Assembly: GCA_934662925.1 (NCBI GenBank) | Contig: CAKUKL010000049.1 | Span: 1-8,912, forward strand | Direction: 5' to 3' | DNA length: 8,912 bases | DNA from: an uncultured Oscillospiraceae bacterium | Lineage (GTDB): Bacteria > Bacillota > Clostridia > Oscillospirales > Oscillospiraceae | Part shown: positions 1-6,389 of the stretch, one piece after another | How positions within the stretch are numbered: the stretch's first letter is position 1 | Layout: every line of letters begins with the position of its first letter | Notes under the pieces: generated by a model | Database searches by the model: none | The model's input: only the letters and a program-made list of their open reading frames with translations | What the model was told of the DNA's origin: nothing | Made by a program: the position numbers and the translations under genes

Positions 1-43
1 CGTCGCTGCCGCCGGGCCTGTAGGATTTGTAAGTCGGGACGGC

Positions 44-979
44 TCAGAGCCGCTTGAGGTATTCGTCCCGCTCCTCGTCGCTGGCCAGCACGAAGTGGCC
101 GGGAAGGATCTCGTGCCAGCTGGGCTGGTTGGACTCGGAGTAGTGATGGCAGGCGGGATCGTACACCAGCAGCTTCTTCTGCCGCTCGGCGATGGGGTCG
201 GGCTGGGGGATGGCGGAGAGCAGCGCCTGCGTATAGGGATGGAAGGGATGGGCGAACAGCTCCTCGCTCTCGGCCAGCTCCACGATCCTGCCCTTGTGGA
301 TGACGGCGATGCGGTCGCAGATGAAGCGCACCACGGACAGGTCGTGGGCGATGAACAGATAGGTGAGGTTCCGGGCCTTCTGCAAATCGGCCAGCAGGTT
401 GAGCACCTGCGCCCGGATGGACACGTCCAGCGCGGAAATAGGCTCGTCGGCGATGATGAAGTCCGGCTCCATGATGAGGGCCCGGGCGATGCCGATGCGC
501 TGGCGCTGGCCGCCGGAGAACTCGTGGGGGAAGCGGCTGGCGAACTCGGGCAGCAGGCCCACGTCGGACAGGGCTTGGGCCACCCGCTCGTGGCGCTCGG
601 CGTCGCTCAGGTGGAAGCCGTTGGCGTACAGGCCCTCGCTGACGATATAGTCCACCTTGGCCCGCTCATTGAGGGAGGCCATGGGGTCCTGAAAGATCAT
701 CTGGATGCGGCGGGTGACCTCGTGGTCAAGCTCCCGGGAAATGCGGCCGTTGATCTGCCGTCCGTCGAAGGTGACGGTGCCCCCGGCGGTGGGATGGATG
801 CGGATGACGGCCCGGCCGATGGTGGTCTTGCCGGAGCCGGACTCGCCCACCAGACCGAAGGTCTCACCCTCGAAAATGTGGAAGGACACCTTGTCCACGG
901 CGGTGAAGGGGTGGCGCTTGGAGCCGAACCGCACCGTGAGGTCCTGCACCTCCAGCAGCTTTTTGCGCTCGTTATCCAA
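44..979 (-). CDS. oppF: Oligopeptide ABC transporter ATP-binding protein, OppF type
   Basis: This is one of the two ATPases that power peptide import at the inner face of the membrane. The 311-residue product has a complete nucleotide-binding domain: Walker A GESGSGKT at 45-52, Q-loop Gln97, signature SGGQRQR at 155-161, Walker B ending in D178-E179 and H-loop His212. The C-terminal part (about 250-311, with YDPACHHY and [15 protein letters not shown]) is the peptide-transporter extension typical of Gram-positive OppF proteins. The start is TTG at 979-977, preceded by AAGGGAG (989-995, 9-nt spacer). It overlaps the upstream oppD-like stop by 8 nt, which suggests translational coupling. There is no good alternative start that keeps the conserved N-terminus. 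The length is normal for the family. Peptide rather than nickel or sugar specificity is inferred from the C-terminus and the neighbours; dppF would be an equally acceptable name. Confidence 0.95.
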   Translation of the reverse strand: MDNERKKLLEVQDLTVRFGSKRHPFTAVDKVSFHIFEGETFGLVGESGSGKTTIGRAVIRIHPTAGGTVTFDGRQINGRISRELDHEVTRRIQMIFQDPMASLNERAKVDYIVSEGLYANGFHLSDAERHERVAQALSDVGLLPEFASRFPHEFSGGQRQRIGIARALIMEPDFIIADEPISALDVSIRAQVLNLLADLQKARNLTYLFIAHDLSVVRFICDRIAVIHKGRIVELAESEELFAHPFHPYTQALLSAIPQPDPIAERQKKLLVYDPACHHYSESNQPSWHEILPGHFVLASDEERDEYLKRL

Positions 980-2021
980 TGCGGTTCACTCCCTTCTCGC
1001 GGAGAACGCGGATGTGCTCGGGGGGCTCCACCTTGGGCGCCCGGGGGTCCAGCAGCCATGTGCGGGCCTTGTGGGTGGGAGACACCTCGAAGAAGGGCGG
1101 GCGCTCCAGAAAGTCGATCTTGAGGGCCTGCGGGTTCCGGGGGGCGAAGGCGTCGCCCCGGACCTCGTGGAACAGATTGGGCGGCGTGCCCTGAATGGAG
1201 TACAGCGGCTCGCCCTTGACGCCCAGCTGGGGCAGGGAGGACAGCAGCGCCCACGTGTAAGGGTGCTTGGGGTCATAGAACACCTCGTCGCAGGTGCCCA
1301 CCTCAACGATGTCGCCGGCGTACATGACGGCGATGCGGTCGGCCACGTTGGCCACCACGCCCAGATCGTGGGTGATGTAGATGGTGGTCAGTTCGTATTT
1401 CTTCTGCATCTGCTTGATGAGCTCCAGGATCTGGGCCTGAATGGTCACGTCCAGCGCGGTGGTGGGCTCGTCACAGATGAGGATCTTGGGGCGGCAAGCC
1501 ACGGCGATGGCAATGACCACCCGCTGGCGCATACCGCCGGAAAACTCGTGGGGATACTGCTTGTAGCGGCGCTCCGGCTCGTCGATGCCCACGTCGGTCA
1601 GCACGTCGAGGACGGCCTTTTTCGCCGCGTCGCCGTGGAGGCCCTGATGGAGCTCCACGGCCTCCTGGATCTGCTTGCCGATGGTTTTCAAGGGGTTCAG
1701 GGAGGTCATTGGGTCCTGAAGCACCATGGCGATCTCCCGGCCGCGGATCTTGAGCCACTCCTTGTCGGTGCGGAACTTCGTCAGGTCGTCGCCATGGTAG
1801 AGGATGGTGCCTCCGTCGATGTAGCCGTTGCCGTCCAGCAGGCCCATAAAGCTCTTGACGAACACGGACTTGCCGGAGCCGGACTCGCCCACGATGGCGA
1901 GGCTCTCCCCCTGATGGACGTCCAGCGAGACGCCCCGGATGGCGTGGAGCACCTGCCCCCGGAGGGTGAATTTCACGTCCAGATCCTGAACGGAAAGGAT
2001 GATGTTGTCTGTACTATTCAT
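972..2021 (-). CDS. oppD: Oligopeptide ABC transporter ATP-binding protein, OppD type
   Basis: This is the second ATPase of the importer, expected to pair with the OppF-type protein beneath the permeases. The 349-residue product shows Walker A GESGSGKS at 45-52, Q-loop Gln102, signature SGGMRQR at 161-167, Walker B ending in D184-E185 and H-loop His218. The C-terminal extension (about 270-335) reads [12 protein letters not shown] where many DppD/OppD proteins carry a GCxFxPRCPxA cysteine motif, so the putative iron-sulfur ligands are absent. The later [19 protein letters not shown] resembles Gram-positive OppD. It starts at ATG with AAGGAG (2029-2034) 7 nt upstream. It lies 129 nt downstream of the oppC-like gene, with a small hairpin next to its ribosome binding site. 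Its stop is inside the start region of the following oppF-like gene. Confidence 0.95.
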   Translation of the reverse strand: MNSTDNIILSVQDLDVKFTLRGQVLHAIRGVSLDVHQGESLAIVGESGSGKSVFVKSFMGLLDGNGYIDGGTILYHGDDLTKFRTDKEWLKIRGREIAMVLQDPMTSLNPLKTIGKQIQEAVELHQGLHGDAAKKAVLDVLTDVGIDEPERRYKQYPHEFSGGMRQRVVIAIAVACRPKILICDEPTTALDVTIQAQILELIKQMQKKYELTTIYITHDLGVVANVADRIAVMYAGDIVEVGTCDEVFYDPKHPYTWALLSSLPQLGVKGEPLYSIQGTPPNLFHEVRGDAFAPRNPQALKIDFLERPPFFEVSPTHKARTWLLDPRAPKVEPPEHIRVLREKGVNRIG

Positions 2022-2033
2022 GGAATCACTCCT

Positions 2034-2052
2034 TGCGGGGCTGTGTCCCGCA
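2034..2052 (-). promoter_or_regulatory. Small hairpin abutting the oppD ribosome binding site
   Basis: TGCGGG (2034-2039) and CCCGCA (2047-2052) form a 6-bp stem with a 7-nt loop in the oppC-oppD gap. In the minus-strand transcript the stem ends at the first base of the AAGGAG site (2029-2034), so folding could tune ribosome access to oppD. The rest of the 129-nt gap (2022-2150) shows GC-rich short palindromes around 2060-2080, but no promoter or terminator that I can support. Confidence 0.35.
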
Positions 2053-2150
2053 GAGTCTGGCGGCCGGGCCGCGCCGGGGGATCGGAAGCTGGTTCAGGTG
2101 AAATTTGTGTCAGGCCAAACCGCCGTCCGCCGTACCTCGGAATTGCTTCT

Positions 2151-3170
2151 TTATACGTGGTTCTTCGGGTCCGCCGCATCGGCAAAGGCGTTGCCGATGA
2201 TGTAGAACGAAACGGTGATGACTGCCAGCACGATGACCGGGAAGAACAGCTGATACCGCAGGGCGGGGACCATCATCACCTGACGGCCCGCATTGATGAG
2301 GTTGCCCAGCGACGGGGTGTCCAGCGGAAGGCCGATGCCGATGTAGGTGACGAACACCTCGTTGCCGATGGCGGAGGGGATGGCCAGCGCCATGCGCATG
2401 GTGATGACGCTCACCAGATAGGGCAGCAGGTTCTTGAAGATGATCCGGCCGGTGCCGGTGCCCAGACAGCGGGAGGCGAGGTTGTAGTCCCGGTCCCGGA
2501 TGATGATGATCTGGTTGCGGATGAACCGGGCCATGCCCAGCCAGCCCGTCAGGCACAGGGCGAACACGATGGTGCTCACGCCGGGGTTCATGATGTAGGA
2601 GATGAGGATGAGCAGCAGGGTCTGGGGCACATTGTCGCAGATGTTGTAAAGCTCGGTAAAGAAGAAGTCCAGCTTGCGGACATAGCCCCACAGCACGCCC
2701 ATGAGGATGCCGATGACCGCCTCGACGACGGCCACGGAGAAACCGATGAACAGGGAGGTGCGGGTGCCGGACCAGATGCGGGCCCAGATGTCCTGCCCCA
2801 GATTGTTGGTGCCGAAGATGTAGCCCTGCTCGCCGGGGGCGAGGTTGGCCAGCGTCCGGCCGTTTTCGGCGAAGTTGATGGTGATGGGGTCCCGCTGGCC
2901 GGGGAGGTAGGGCTGAATGAAGGTGAAGGCGAGGGTGGCCACCATGACGATGAGGAAGAACACGGCCACCTTGTTCTTGAAGAAGGCCCGGAGGGTGGCG
3001 CCCCAGTAGGAGTAGTTGGAGTAGCCGCCCCGCTCCGCCTGCTCGGCGTCGAACCCGGCGAAGGAGAACAGCTCGTCGTCGGTCATGTCGGCGGCGGTGA
3101 GCTCACGCTCCAGCTGGCTGGACAGCGCGTCGCTCAGCTGGTCGGTTTTCTGGTCGCGATAGCGTTTCAT
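2151..3170 (-). CDS. oppC: Peptide ABC transporter permease, OppC/DppC type
   Basis: This is one of the two membrane subunits that form the translocation pore. The 339-residue product has a hydrophilic, acidic N-terminus (about 1-60), then the OppC_N-like first membrane segment (about 66-87), a periplasm-side stretch with the typical FGTNNLGQDIWARI-like sequence (119-132), and several further membrane helices from about 136 to the end. The EAA-type loop that contacts the ATPase is around 229-250 (NLASRCLGTGTG...KNLLP). It starts at ATG with AAGGAGG (3181-3187, 10-nt spacer) inside the end of oppB. The two genes share one base in TGATG, a classic translational coupling arrangement. The protein is longer than typical OppC/DppC proteins (about 300 residues), mostly because of the N-terminal extension. 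Confidence 0.95.
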   Translation of the reverse strand: MKRYRDQKTDQLSDALSSQLERELTAADMTDDELFSFAGFDAEQAERGGYSNYSYWGATLRAFFKNKVAVFFLIVMVATLAFTFIQPYLPGQRDPITINFAENGRTLANLAPGEQGYIFGTNNLGQDIWARIWSGTRTSLFIGFSVAVVEAVIGILMGVLWGYVRKLDFFFTELYNICDNVPQTLLLILISYIMNPGVSTIVFALCLTGWLGMARFIRNQIIIIRDRDYNLASRCLGTGTGRIIFKNLLPYLVSVITMRMALAIPSAIGNEVFVTYIGIGLPLDTPSLGNLINAGRQVMMVPALRYQLFFPVIVLAVITVSFYIIGNAFADAADPKNHV

Positions 3171-4123
3171 CAGCGGGCGCCCTCCTTTTTGGCAAAGCTG
3201 ATCCGGGGATCGACAATGCCCATGAGGATGTCGCCGAACAGCAGGCCGAGAATGGAAATTGCGGCGTACACCAGCACCAGCGCCTGCACCAGCGTGTTGT
3301 CCTGACGCTTGATGGCGGTGACCAGCAGGCCGCCCATGCCGGGGATGGAGTACAGGGACTCCACGTACAGGGAACCCATGAGGGTAAACAAAATGGAGTT
3401 GGGGATGTACTGGATCAGGGGGACGATGGCGTTGCGGAATACGTGGTTCCGGGAGATGGCCCCGCCGGGCACGCCCTTGGCCCGGGCCAGCCGGATGTAG
3501 TCCTTGTTGGACTCATCCACCATATACCGGCGCAGCCACATGGCGTAGTAGGCGATGTTGCCGATGGACAGGGAGAAGATGGGCAGCAGGTAGCTGCGCA
3601 GGTCCCCCTGCGTGAACAGCATGGGCAGCTTCAGCGCCGACTGGGAGCCGGCGAACTGGATGAGGATGTGGTACGCCGCCGACGGCACCGCCTGAATGAG
3701 GACGATGAACAGCGTGCCCAGCCGGTCGCCGATCTTGAAGCGGGTTTTGGTGCTCCGGGCCATGAGAATGCCCAGGGGCAGGCCCAGCGCCAGCGAGATA
3801 CACAGCGAGATCAGCCCCAATTGCAGCGAGATGGGTATTTTCTCGGCAATGATGGTATTGATGGACACGCCCTTGCGGTACACGTTGGACACGCCCAGAT
3901 CGCCGTGGGCCAGCTGGCCCAGAAAACGCCACAGCTGCTTGGGCAGCGGGTCCTTCAGGCCCAGCTGGGTGAGCTTGACGTCGATCTGGGTCTGGCTGAG
4001 CTTGTCATAGTTCTCGAAGTAACCCTCGATGGGCATGAGCCGCAGCAGCGAGAAGATGACGATGATGATGATCAGCATGGTGATGATGGAGCGCAGCACC
4101 CGCTTGAGGATGTATTTTGCCAC
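3170..4123 (-). CDS. oppB: Peptide ABC transporter permease, OppB/DppB type
   Basis: This is the partner permease of the OppC-type subunit. From the GTG start the product has 317 residues. A first membrane helix lies at about 10-30 and is followed by the extracytoplasmic loop. Further helices lie at about 98-122, 135-158, 180-200, 236-256 and 280-302. The EAA loop is clear at about 208-235 (DYIRLARAKGVPGG...HVFRNAIVP). I chose GTG at 4123-4121 because AAGGAGGT (4131-4138) lies 7 nt upstream and MAKYILKRVLRS is the normal family N-terminus. A reading frame extending to GTG at 4213 adds 30 non-conserved residues and starts inside a strong hairpin without a ribosome binding site. The gene follows the binding-protein gene after a 174-nt structured gap and overlaps oppC by one base. 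Confidence 0.95.
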   Translation of the reverse strand: MAKYILKRVLRSIITMLIIIIVIFSLLRLMPIEGYFENYDKLSQTQIDVKLTQLGLKDPLPKQLWRFLGQLAHGDLGVSNVYRKGVSINTIIAEKIPISLQLGLISLCISLALGLPLGILMARSTKTRFKIGDRLGTLFIVLIQAVPSAAYHILIQFAGSQSALKLPMLFTQGDLRSYLLPIFSLSIGNIAYYAMWLRRYMVDESNKDYIRLARAKGVPGGAISRNHVFRNAIVPLIQYIPNSILFTLMGSLYVESLYSIPGMGGLLVTAIKRQDNTLVQALVLVYAAISILGLLFGDILMGIVDPRISFAKKEGAR

Positions 4124-4130
4124 AGAAATG

Positions 4131-4138
4131 ACCTCCTT
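4131..4138 (-). promoter_or_regulatory. Ribosome binding site that sets the oppB GTG start
   Basis: AAGGAGGT on the minus strand lies 7 nt before GTG at 4123-4121. It is the strongest Shine-Dalgarno match near this gene and decides against the longer frame opening at 4213. Confidence 0.85.
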
Positions 4139-4152
4139 GGTGGGGAGAGGTT

Positions 4153-4164
4153 GGGCCGAAGCCC
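4153..4164 (-). promoter_or_regulatory. cUUCGg tetraloop hairpin before the oppB ribosome binding site
   Basis: On the minus strand, GGGC and GCCC flank TTCG, giving a 4-bp stem closed by the exceptionally stable C(UUCG)G tetraloop. It lies 14 nt upstream of the oppB Shine-Dalgarno sequence. No U-tract follows, so it is not a terminator. It is short, and its role is unknown. Confidence 0.4.
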
Positions 4165-4198
4165 CCGCATCCATGCCCCGGCGGGGCACAGGTGCGGG
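4164..4198 (-). repeat. Nested inverted repeat in the oppA-oppB gap
   Basis: An outer pair CCCGCA (4164-4169) / TGCGGG (4193-4198) encloses an inner hairpin TGCCCC (4174-4179) / GGGGCA (4183-4188) with a 3-nt loop. Both stems are perfect and GC-rich. They would form a branched or extended stem in the transcript just downstream of the 17-bp hairpin at 4212-4251. The first base is shared with the neighbouring tetraloop hairpin, so the two may be alternatives. Confidence 0.45.
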
Positions 4199-4211
4199 AG
4201 TTCCGGACTGC

Positions 4212-4251
4212 ACGGACAGGAAGAGCCCGGAAAAGGGCTCTTCCTGTCCGT
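4212..4251 (-). repeat. Perfect 17-bp stem-loop between the binding-protein and oppB genes
   Basis: The arm ACGGACAGGAAGAGCCC (4212-4228) is the exact reverse complement of 4235-4251, leaving a 6-nt loop (GGAAAA on plus, TTTTCC on minus). It lies 46 nt past the stop of the binding-protein gene. Neither strand has a T-tract after the stem, so it does not look like an intrinsic terminator. Hairpins of this kind after binding-protein genes are known in other ABC operons to protect the upstream mRNA from 3' exonucleases, giving more binding protein than permease. That role here is inference. Confidence 0.8.
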
Positions 4252-4266
4252 ATGGGATCCAAATTG

Positions 4267-4280
4267 TCCGGCGAACCGGA
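4267..4280 (-). repeat. Short UUCG-loop hairpin just after the binding-protein stop
   Basis: TCCGG (4267-4271) and CCGGA (4276-4280) form a 5-bp stem around CGAA, read as UUCG in the minus-strand transcript. It begins 17 nt beyond the stop codon of the binding-protein gene and is the first of a series of stem-loops in this gap. The closing pair is G-C, not the especially stable C-G form. There is no T-run after it. Confidence 0.4.
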
Positions 4281-4297
4281 AAGTGTGCGGGGAAAGA

Positions 4298-6280
4298 TCA
4301 GCCCTTGGCGGCGGCCAGCGCGGCCTCGCGCTCAGTCAGCCAGGTCTGATAGGCGGCCTCGAATTCGTCCATGCCCATGGAGGACTCCAGCAGGTGCTGG
4401 CCCTTATAGCGGGAGGAGGCGAAGCCGAAGGCGGCGTAGGGGCCCTCGAAGGGGTTGAGCTTGGAGAAGGAGTAATCCCGCTGGCTGGTGTGGATGGGGA
4501 TGGCGAAGCCGTGATCCAGCAGGACGGCCTCGGCCTCGGCGAAAGTCTCGTACCGGGCCTCCTCGTCGCCGTTGATGGCGAGGGCGGCGTTCACCAGATC
4601 CAGATATTCCTGATAGTAAGCCTGAGTCTCGGGATCCTCGCTGCGGTAGATGAAGCTGTACTTGGAGCTGTCGCCGAAGGGGTCTACGATGAAGGCGGAG
4701 GCGTCGGAGAAGTCGGCGCCCCAGTTGCACTTGAGCAGGCCGTAGTCACCAGCGCGGCGGACGGAGGACAGGAAGCCCGTCTCGGGGCCGGCCTCGACGA
4801 TGACGTCGATGTAGTCGGTGCCCAGCAGGTTCTCAAGCTGCTGCTCCAGCAGCTGGCATTCGTCGGCCCAGTTGGTGGTGGTGGGGTTGTAGCGGACGTA
4901 GACCTTCACGGGGAAGGTGCAGCCCTCGGCGGCCAGCTCGGTCATGGCCTTCTCCTTGTATTGGAGGGCCAGATCGGAATCAAAGGTGTCGCCGTTGGTG
5001 TATTTGTCCAGACCGCCGTAGTAGGCGTAGTCCTTGGAGGCGGCGGCAAAGGACAGCGGGGTGATGGTGTTGCTCAGCAGGGCCTCGGGCTCCTCGGCGT
5101 CGTACACCTGCAGGAGGTTGACGCGGTCAAGGCCGTGCATGATGGACAGGCGGAAGTTCTCGTTGTTGACGGCGATCTTCCAGTTGTCCGGCTCATAGGC
5201 CTCGTCGAACTGAGGATCGAAGTTGAACAGATACCAGTAGGAGTAGGCCACGTCGGGGCGGGAGGCGTGGATCTGGTCGCGGTAGCTGGTCATCATGGAG
5301 GACAGCAGGTTGGAGGTGATGGTGGCCTGATCCACCTCGCCCTGGAGGTACATAGAGGTAGACAGGACAGAAGCCTCGGCGTTATAGGTCTCCCGAATGG
5401 CGTCCAGATAGACGTGATCCACATCCCAGTAGGAGGCGTTCTTGCTCATGACCCGCTGGACCTGAGGCTGGAAGTCGGACAGGATGAAGGGGCCGCAGTA
5501 GAGCAGGGTCTCGGCGCTGGTGCCGAAGGAATCGCCGGTCTCGGCGAGAAAATCGCCGTTGACGGGCATGAAGGCGGCCCAGCACAGCATGGACAGGAAG
5601 TAGGAGCAGGGGGAGTCCAGCGTGTACACCAGCGTGTAGTCGTCGGGAGCGGTGACGCCGATCTCGTCGGTGGTGACGGCGGGGACCTCGTCGATGACGT
5701 CGCCGTCCTCGTCCAGCTTGACGGGGTTGCCGGCGTCGTCGGTGCCGTCGGTGGCGGTCTCGAGGGCCAGCAGGTAGGCGGTGTACTCATAGTAGGCGGC
5801 GGCGTTGGTCACCTGAGCCACCTCGAAGTTGTACTCGTTGCCGGAGTCGTGGTTGGCATCGAGGATGTAGTAGGCGGCGTCCACCCAGTCCTGGGCCTTG
5901 ACCTCGGCCACCTTGTTGCCGTCCTTGTCGACCCACTTCACACCCTGACGGATGTGGAAGGTCCACTCGGTGTAGTCGCCGTTGTGCTCCCAGCTCTCAG
6001 CCAGAGAGGGCTGCACCACGCCGTAGGAGTCGTACTCGATGAGGGTGTCCACCACGTTGGCGGGGATGGACAGGTTGTTGTTGGAGGTGGTGACCAGATA
6101 GTTCATGGTCTCGACCTCGCTGGAATACAGGGTGCGGTAGACCGCGGGCTCCCCGGAGGGAGTGCCGGACTCGCCGCCGGGAGCGGCGCTGTTTCCGGTG
6201 TCCTTGCTGCCGCAGGCGGCCAGAGACATGGCCATGACCAGCGCCAGCGTCAGGGCAAGCAGGCGTTTTGTCAGTTTCAT
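4298..6280 (-). CDS. oppA: Peptide ABC transporter substrate-binding lipoprotein (SBP_bac_5 family)
   Basis: This is an extracellular, membrane-anchored receptor that binds peptides and delivers them to the OppBC permeases. The 660-residue product begins with a lipoprotein signal: basic MKLTKR, a hydrophobic stretch to residue 20, and lipobox LAAC with the lipidated Cys23, followed by a Gly/Ser-rich linker (24-44). The family hallmark region is at about 92-140 (PSLAESWEHNGDYTEWTFHIRQGVKW followed by DWVDAAYYIL), and the C-terminal lobe reaches about residue 630. It is longer than many family members, with an acidic insertion-like stretch at about 173-210. I chose ATG 6280-6278, with AAAGGA (6290-6295) 9 nt upstream; a frame from TTG at 6289 would add only three residues. 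Peptide specificity is inferred from the neighbouring epimerase and Opp-type ATPases; the exact ligand cannot be read from the sequence. Confidence 0.95.
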   Translation of the reverse strand: MKLTKRLLALTLALVMAMSLAACGSKDTGNSAAPGGESGTPSGEPAVYRTLYSSEVETMNYLVTTSNNNLSIPANVVDTLIEYDSYGVVQPSLAESWEHNGDYTEWTFHIRQGVKWVDKDGNKVAEVKAQDWVDAAYYILDANHDSGNEYNFEVAQVTNAAAYYEYTAYLLALETATDGTDDAGNPVKLDEDGDVIDEVPAVTTDEIGVTAPDDYTLVYTLDSPCSYFLSMLCWAAFMPVNGDFLAETGDSFGTSAETLLYCGPFILSDFQPQVQRVMSKNASYWDVDHVYLDAIRETYNAEASVLSTSMYLQGEVDQATITSNLLSSMMTSYRDQIHASRPDVAYSYWYLFNFDPQFDEAYEPDNWKIAVNNENFRLSIMHGLDRVNLLQVYDAEEPEALLSNTITPLSFAAASKDYAYYGGLDKYTNGDTFDSDLALQYKEKAMTELAAEGCTFPVKVYVRYNPTTTNWADECQLLEQQLENLLGTDYIDVIVEAGPETGFLSSVRRAGDYGLLKCNWGADFSDASAFIVDPFGDSSKYSFIYRSEDPETQAYYQEYLDLVNAALAINGDEEARYETFAEAEAVLLDHGFAIPIHTSQRDYSFSKLNPFEGPYAAFGFASSRYKGQHLLESSMGMDEFEAAYQTWLTEREAALAAAKG

Positions 6281-6324
6281 CAGATCCAATCCTTTCTCAA
6301 ATTACTTTGCGCCTTTGCAAGAGA

Positions 6325-6341
6325 GGGCCGGGTTCCGGCCC
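6325..6341 (-). repeat. GC-rich hairpin upstream of the binding-protein gene
   Basis: GGGCCGG (6325-6331) and CCGGCCC (6335-6341) form a perfect 7-bp stem with a 3-nt loop in the epimerase/binding-protein gap. On the minus strand it is followed by TCTCTTGC, too poor in T for a convincing terminator. It could attenuate transcription or block exonucleases. Confidence 0.5.
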
Positions 6342-6345
6342 GGTA

Positions 6346-6373
6346 TTTACATATGGAAACGACCATACATAAA
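6346..6373 (-). repeat. AT-rich 11-bp hairpin, first of a tandem pair
   Basis: In the minus-strand transcript, TTTATGTATGG (from 6373-6363) pairs with CCATATGTAAA (6356-6346) across a 6-nt loop. That gives eleven pairs, two of them G-U wobbles in adjacent positions. The wobbles sit where the DNA repeat is imperfect, so the stem is better as RNA than as a DNA palindrome. It starts 16 nt after the epimerase stop and is separated by 4 nt from the GC-rich hairpin at 6325-6341. Confidence 0.5.
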
Positions 6374-6389
6374 CAAATTCGGGGGAGCG

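Noticed and set aside
1535..1550. GGAAAA-type sequence in the oppD coding region as a further copy of the operator motif
   Set aside because: It encodes the conserved signature-motif region of the ATPase, so the match reflects coding constraint and shows that single GGAAAA hits can be chance.
705..3305. Long open frame (866 codons) on the plus strand opposite oppC, oppD and oppF
   Set aside because: Same antisense artefact: compositionally biased, no motif, spanning three well-supported genes on the other strand.
4124..4213. N-terminal extension of oppB to GTG at 4213
   Set aside because: That start lies inside the 17-bp hairpin, has no ribosome binding site, and the added 30 residues are not conserved-looking.
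6340..6381. Internal promoter for the binding-protein gene (TTGTTT, 17 nt, TATGTA on the minus strand)
   Set aside because: Both hexamers match the consensus at only about half the positions, and the sequence is better explained by the 11-bp hairpin.
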